Origin: Bacteriovoracaceae bacterium
GTDB lineage: Bacteria > Bdellovibrionota > UBA1018
Assembly (NCBI GenBank): GCA_947446835.1
Contig: CANFHS010000077.1
Span: 1-10,008, forward strand
Length of the DNA stretch: 10,008 nucleotides
Reading direction: 5' to 3'
The notes under the pieces: generated by a model
Databases searched by the model: none
Told to the model about the DNA's origin: nothing
The model's input: only the letters and a program-made list of their open reading frames with translations
Position numbers and translations under genes: made by a program
Shown here: piece after piece, positions 6,768-10,008 of the stretch
Layout: each line of letters starts with the position of its first letter
How positions within the stretch are numbered: the first letter of the stretch is position 1

Positions 6768-7727
6768 ATGACCGATTCTAAAACTTGGGCCCAGCCAGTG
6801 AACCCCCTCCAAAGCCCGCGCTTCGGGGACGTTGCGACCTTCAACCGGCTGCCTTATGTGCCTGATTTTAAAGGCAAAAGCGTGGACGTCGCCATCCTGG
6901 GAATCCCGTATGACGGCGGGACCACCTACCGCCCCGGGGCCCGGTTCGCTCCGCGGGCCGTCCGGGACGCCTCGGTTTTGAATCGAAACTACAACCCTCA
7001 TGTCGGCGTCCACGTTTTTGAACGCCTCAATGTGGTCGACGCGGGCGATGTGGCGGTCAACCCGATCCAGATCCAGAAAACCCTGGGAGCGATCGAAAAG
7101 CGCATGACCGAAATCCACGAAGCCGGCGCGCGCACCGTGTGCGTGGGCGGGGACCACTCGGTGCTGCTCGGTGAGCTTCGCGCCGTGCATCGCAAGTTCG
7201 GACAACCCGTGCTGATCCACTTCGACGCGCACAACGACACGGGCGACGAAGCGTGGGGAGAAAAATACCACCACGGCACGCCCATCCGTCGCGCCATCGA
7301 GGAAGGACTGGTGAGTGGCGACCGGATCTTCCAGATCGGCGTGCGCGGCCCGATGACCTCGCCCTCGCAGGACGACTACCAGCGGCAGCAGGGCATCCAC
7401 GTGCTCGACATCGACCTGTTCCAGGACACCGCCAAGCGTGAGCTGTTCTTCGAGCAGATCCATCGCGTGGCAGGCAAGAGCCCCTGCTTCATCACATTTG
7501 ACGTCGACGGCGTGGACCCCGCGTTCGCGCCCGGCACCGGAACCCCGGTGGTGGGCGGCCTCACCTCGCGTGAAGCCCTGGCGTGCGTGCGCAGGCTCAA
7601 GGGCCTTCATATCGTGGGGGCCGACGTCGTCGAGATCTCGCCGCCCTTCGACCAGTCCGACCTCACTTCGCTCCTGGGCGCCGCGCTGGTCTTCGAGTTC
7701 CTGTCGCTGATGGCGATCGGCACCTGA
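6768..7727 (+). CDS. Agmatinase-family ureohydrolase
   Basis: Cytoplasmic binuclear-metal hydrolase that releases urea from a guanidino compound. Its 319 residues carry all arginase-superfamily metal motifs: GGDHS (His130), DAHND (Asp153, His155, Asp157) and FDVDGVDP (Asp245, Asp247), plus the APGTGTP loop (254-260) and DVVEISPPFD (Glu289). The N-terminal PRFGDVATFNRLP and the GIPYDGGTTYRPGARFAPRAVR block fit the agmatinase branch rather than arginase proper. Close families include agmatinase (agmatine to putrescine), guanidinobutyrase, guanidinopropionase and the nickel-dependent guanidine hydrolases; sequence reading alone does not separate them, so no symbol is given. The common DAHTD motif reads DAHND here. 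No polyamine or guanidine neighbours help. The ATG at 6768 lacks a Shine-Dalgarno sequence and sits at the predicted transcription start. The gene converges on the barrel-protein gene, 10 bases away. Confidence 0.92.
   Translation: MTDSKTWAQPVNPLQSPRFGDVATFNRLPYVPDFKGKSVDVAILGIPYDGGTTYRPGARFAPRAVRDASVLNRNYNPHVGVHVFERLNVVDAGDVAVNPIQIQKTLGAIEKRMTEIHEAGARTVCVGGDHSVLLGELRAVHRKFGQPVLIHFDAHNDTGDEAWGEKYHHGTPIRRAIEEGLVSGDRIFQIGVRGPMTSPSQDDYQRQQGIHVLDIDLFQDTAKRELFFEQIHRVAGKSPCFITFDVDGVDPAFAPGTGTPVVGGLTSREALACVRRLKGLHIVGADVVEISPPFDQSDLTSLLGAALVFEFLSLMAIGT
6775..6802 (-). promoter_or_regulatory. Candidate sigma-70 promoter of rplM-rpsI
   Basis: On the minus strand, TTCACT (complement of 6797-6802, 4 of 6) and TAGAAT (complement of 6775-6780, 5 of 6) are 16 bases apart. 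The expected start point is near 6768, giving a leader of about 66 bases before rplM. It lies inside the first codons of the ureohydrolase gene and faces that gene's promoter. Confidence 0.35.
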
Positions 7728-7737
7728 GTGCCGGCGC

Positions 7738-8352
7738 TCAGAGCGGAAACGACCAGCCCAGCCGAAGCAGGCTGAGGGTCGGCAGCGACAACCCCGCGAC
7801 CCGGGCCAGGCTGCGACGGGATTCCTGGGTCACTCCCTCGAAGAACGCTCCCGAAGCCAGGAACGGCACCTGCCAGCCGATGCTCGAACCGAGCGTCAGC
7901 CCCGAAGACAGCTTCCATTCGTAGCCCAGCTGCGGAGTCACGTAAAAGGCGTTGAACCGGATCGCGCCGTCTTCGCCCGTGATGGGAAAAGGTCCGCTGA
8001 AGGCCACGCTCTGGTAACCCACGCCCGCTCCCAGCTGGAAGCCCCCGGAGCCCGGGTACCAGCGGGCCGAAACCTGCGTGTGCGAGACCGAAAGATGGCG
8101 CGAGCCGATCTTGAAGGACAGCAACCCGCCCTCGGCTTCCCAGTCCAGCACCGGCGACCAGCGCAGCCGCAAGCCCACCGCCAAGGGATGGGGCGCGCCC
8201 AGGGCCAGGAAAGGACCAAACCCGCGCGTCACAGGGGGCGCAGACGGCTCGGCTTCGGGCAGCGCGACCGAAACGGCCCCTTCTTCGGCCCAGGCGCCCC
8301 GGGCCAGCAGGAGGAGCAGCAGCAGAGTGAAGCCACCCCTCCGGCGCCCCAT
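7738..8352 (-). CDS. Secreted, beta-barrel-like putative outer-membrane protein
   Basis: A 204-residue protein of no named family that I recognise. Residues 1-22 are a clear Sec signal: three Arg, a run of seven Leu, then ARGAWA before EEG; no lipobox Cys. A Pro/Ala-rich spacer follows to about residue 42. From about 44 the chain alternates polar and hydrophobic residues in short Gly- and aromatic-rich strands (FGPFLALG, LAVGLRLRWSP, LSVSHTQVSARWYPG, FQLGAGVGYQSVAF, FNAFYVTPQLGYEW, LTLGSSIGWQVPF) and ends in LLRLGWSFPL, all typical of a small 8- to 10-stranded outer-membrane barrel. The start at 8352 shares its A with the TGA of lptF (TGATG), implying translational coupling; a reading from 8463 would hide the signal peptide inside lptF. 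The overlap ties expression to lipopolysaccharide export, but a working link is inference. Confidence 0.78.
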   Translation of the reverse strand: MGRRRGGFTLLLLLLLARGAWAEEGAVSVALPEAEPSAPPVTRGFGPFLALGAPHPLAVGLRLRWSPVLDWEAEGGLLSFKIGSRHLSVSHTQVSARWYPGSGGFQLGAGVGYQSVAFSGPFPITGEDGAIRFNAFYVTPQLGYEWKLSSGLTLGSSIGWQVPFLASGAFFEGVTQESRRSLARVAGLSLPTLSLLRLGWSFPL

Positions 8353-9464
8353 CACCACTGCGCCTTCCGGTAGCTCCACGCGGCGATCGATCCCACCAGC
8401 AGGTTCGGCAGGGCCATGCCGAACCAGGGCGCGATCTTGCCGCTGCTGGAGAGGGCCACACACAGGATGAGCACCTGCCAGTACAGCAGCGCCAGCAGCA
8501 CCGTGCTCACGTAGGCGCGGCTGGCCACGGTCCGGCCGCGGATGCTTCCCAGTCCAGCGCCCAGGAAGGCGAAGATGAGCGGCGTGGTCGAAATGGCCAG
8601 CCGCTTTCCGAGCTCCGTCAAAGGTTCCCAGTACCAGTGCGTGCCCTTGGCGCTGCCCCGGACGCGCCTGAGCAGCTCGCCGGCCGCCAGGATTCGCATG
8701 TTGTTGGGCTCAGGCCCCAGGGCGGCTTCCGTCTGCAAGTACAGCTTGTAGGAGTCGAACGACATGTTGTCGATCGGCTCGCCCTGCGCCTGCTGGCGAT
8801 GCATGCTGCCTTTCCGGAGCTCGAGCAGGGTTTTCCGGGAGAAGCTGGACTGCGAACGCACCTCGGTCAGCATCCCGAGCGGCGCGGACACCACCAGGGG
8901 ACTGCGCGCTTCCCGTTCGTCGTAGATGAAGACGTTCCTGAGGATGCCGCGTTCCTGGTCCACCTCGTCGGCATAGATCATGAGGCCGAAAAACTCGGAG
9001 TTGAAGGTCTTGGGCTGGATGGCCTGGACCGCCTGGATATTGCCGGCGCGATAGATCTTGCGGGTCAGGGTCAGGTCGCTCCAGGGCGCGACCTCCAGCG
9101 AAATGAGCAGCGAAAGCACCGTCACGCCGACGGCCAGCCAGCACACCGGGCGGACCAGGCGGCCGATGCTCATCCCGCAGGCCTTCATGGCCGCCAGCTC
9201 GCTTTCGGTCGAAAGCCTGCCGAAACCCACCATCACCGCGCCCAGGAACGAGATGGGCAGCACGAACGGCGAAAAGGAGATGAGCATGAGGCCGGCGATC
9301 TGGATGACCACCCAGAACGGCGCGTGGTGCACGATCAGGAAGTCGGCCAGCCTCAGCACCTGGAAGAGCAGGAAGGTGAAGAAGAAGAAGCCGCTGATGC
9401 CCAGCCAGGGTTGCAACACCTCGGCGAGCAGGTAGCGGTCGATCTTTTTCGGGAAAATTTTCAC
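8352..9464 (-). CDS. lptF: LPS export permease, LptF/LptG (YjgP/YjgQ) family
   Basis: Inner-membrane subunit of the Lpt ABC transporter, which extracts lipopolysaccharide from the inner membrane and feeds it to the periplasmic bridge. The 370 residues match family length (about 360). Three N-terminal membrane helices (about 18-38, 48-85, 103-125) are followed by a periplasmic beta-jellyroll domain (about 130-275) and three C-terminal helices (about 290-310, 317-337, 345-363). The cytoplasmic coupling segment between helices 2 and 3 reads TESELAAMKACGMS, closer to LptF (TESE-MxACG) than LptG, so the symbol is chosen with moderate certainty. The start is GTG at 9464, preceded by GAGG; an in-frame TGA lies just upstream, so no earlier start is possible. 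It begins 6 bases after the PHP-type gene and overlaps the barrel gene at TGATG. The LptG partner is not in the window. Confidence 0.93.
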   Translation of the reverse strand: MKIFPKKIDRYLLAEVLQPWLGISGFFFFTFLLFQVLRLADFLIVHHAPFWVVIQIAGLMLISFSPFVLPISFLGAVMVGFGRLSTESELAAMKACGMSIGRLVRPVCWLAVGVTVLSLLISLEVAPWSDLTLTRKIYRAGNIQAVQAIQPKTFNSEFFGLMIYADEVDQERGILRNVFIYDEREARSPLVVSAPLGMLTEVRSQSSFSRKTLLELRKGSMHRQQAQGEPIDNMSFDSYKLYLQTEAALGPEPNNMRILAAGELLRRVRGSAKGTHWYWEPLTELGKRLAISTTPLIFAFLGAGLGSIRGRTVASRAYVSTVLLALLYWQVLILCVALSSSGKIAPWFGMALPNLLVGSIAAWSYRKAQW

Positions 9465-9470
9465 TCGGCC

Positions 9471-10008
9471 TCAGTCCAGGTAAATGGGGTTCGTCACGAT
9501 CCAGGGAAACTCCTGCTCGGTCTTGTCGTTGTCCAGGCTGGCCCAGGGGGCAAGGTGCAGCGGCACGATCGAGACCTCCAGCCGGTAGACCCCCGGCTGC
9601 TCGGCATCGTACTCCAGATCCTCGTTCACCGTCATCGCGACCACCGGGGCCAGGTCCGGGGGCGAAACCCGCAGCAGCCGCATCACCACGACCGGGGCGA
9701 CCTTGCCGTGGGGAGAATCGCTGTGGAGCCGGGGCAGATTCGCATGGATCCGGGTGCTGCCCGCCACGAAGGACCCCGTCTCGCCCACGCCCACGGTCGA
9801 AGCGCCTGCAGTGGCATAGAAATCCATGCCGACGGGAGTCCCGAGGCCTTCGGCCACCATCCAGCCTCGGCCCGCGCGGACCGCGGAGCGGACTCCGTCG
9901 AGGGTCATTTCCGTGACCAGGAAATGGTTGGTGAACCAGCGCATCAGCCTGCGGTGGGAATCCAGGCGTTCACCGTCGCCGGCCCCGTAGGGCAAGGTGT
10001 TCTGATGC
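9471..10008 (-). CDS. PHP-type (CehA/McbA-like) metallohydrolase, C-terminal part
   Basis: Only the last 179 or so codons are visible; the frame runs off the right edge, and the TTG at 9995 is not a convincing start. The layout resembles the end of PHP-superfamily phosphoesterase-like proteins of the CehA/McbA group. The first visible residues HQNTLPYG fit what follows a conserved GSDAH metal motif, so that His may be a metal ligand. Then come an MRWFTNHFLV helix, LDGVRSAVRAGRGWMVAEG (like the helix and strand before the C-terminal beta domain), a beta-rich domain, and the ending FPWIVTNPIYLD, close to the PW-I-NPIY terminus common in these proteins. Catalytic residues lie outside the window, so activity and substrate cannot be judged. 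It is co-oriented with lptF, 6 bases apart, so probably an operon partner. Confidence 0.68.
   Translation of the reverse strand, partial: HQNTLPYGAGDGERLDSHRRLMRWFTNHFLVTEMTLDGVRSAVRAGRGWMVAEGLGTPVGMDFYATAGASTVGVGETGSFVAGSTRIHANLPRLHSDSPHGKVAPVVVMRLLRVSPPDLAPVVAMTVNEDLEYDAEQPGVYRLEVSIVPLHLAPWASLDNDKTEQEFPWIVTNPIYLD

Noticed and set aside
6747..7610. Minus-strand open frame of 287 codons
   Set aside because: It is antisense to the ureohydrolase, which has all metal-binding motifs; a typical high-GC shadow.
7725..7740. Small inverted repeat between the convergent stops of the ureohydrolase and barrel genes
   Set aside because: Only about five pairs including a G-U, overlapping both stop codons, with no T-run; not a credible intrinsic terminator.
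8353..8463. Longer start for the barrel-like protein at 8463 adding 37 residues
   Set aside because: It would lie inside lptF and bury the signal peptide; the TGATG junction at 8352 is a normal coupled start.

Overview
This is a high-GC, gene-dense stretch from a Gram-negative bacterium. The Gram-negative assignment rests on an LptF-type lipopolysaccharide-export permease, a signal-peptide-bearing putative outer-membrane barrel and a periplasmic parvulin. The mix (CHASE2 histidine kinase paired with an NtrC-type sigma-54 activator, QEGLA-family metallopeptidase, parvulin) would suit a deltaproteobacterial-type lineage in the broad sense (Myxococcota, Bdellovibrionota, Desulfobacterota). No gene fixes the phylum, so this is inference. 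I see no mobile element, tRNA, CRISPR array or prophage gene. Most of the window is core or conserved chromosome, and no stretch without a gene exceeds about 100 bases.

Layout. (1) 2-2786, plus strand: a two-component system made of a membrane CHASE2 histidine kinase (5' end outside the window) overlapping a sigma-54-dependent response regulator. (2) 2889-5022, minus strand: a two-gene operon of a QEGLA/MATCAP-like metallopeptidase followed 13 bases later by a periplasmic parvulin, closed by a strong hairpin at 2816-2844. (3) 5112-5693, plus strand: a divergent helical protein of unknown function. (4) 5767-6701, minus strand: the rplM-rpsI ribosomal operon, closed by a hairpin at 5706-5734. 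(5) 6768-7727, plus strand: an agmatinase-family ureohydrolase diverging from rplM, whose predicted promoter puts transcription start almost on the ATG. (6) 7738-10008, minus strand: a compact operon of a PHP-type metallohydrolase (only its C-terminal part is visible), lptF with a GTG start, and a translationally coupled small beta-barrel-like secreted protein.

How the parts relate. The kinase and regulator form one signalling pair; their targets are not visible and I found no convincing sigma-54 promoter here. The lptF operon is an envelope-biogenesis unit, and the coupled barrel protein may act with or near lipopolysaccharide export. The least understood genes are the QEGLA metallopeptidase, the 193-residue helical protein and the barrel-like protein. 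The most notable regulatory signal is at 6730-6802, where predicted promoters for rplM and the ureohydrolase point at each other with almost coincident start points.
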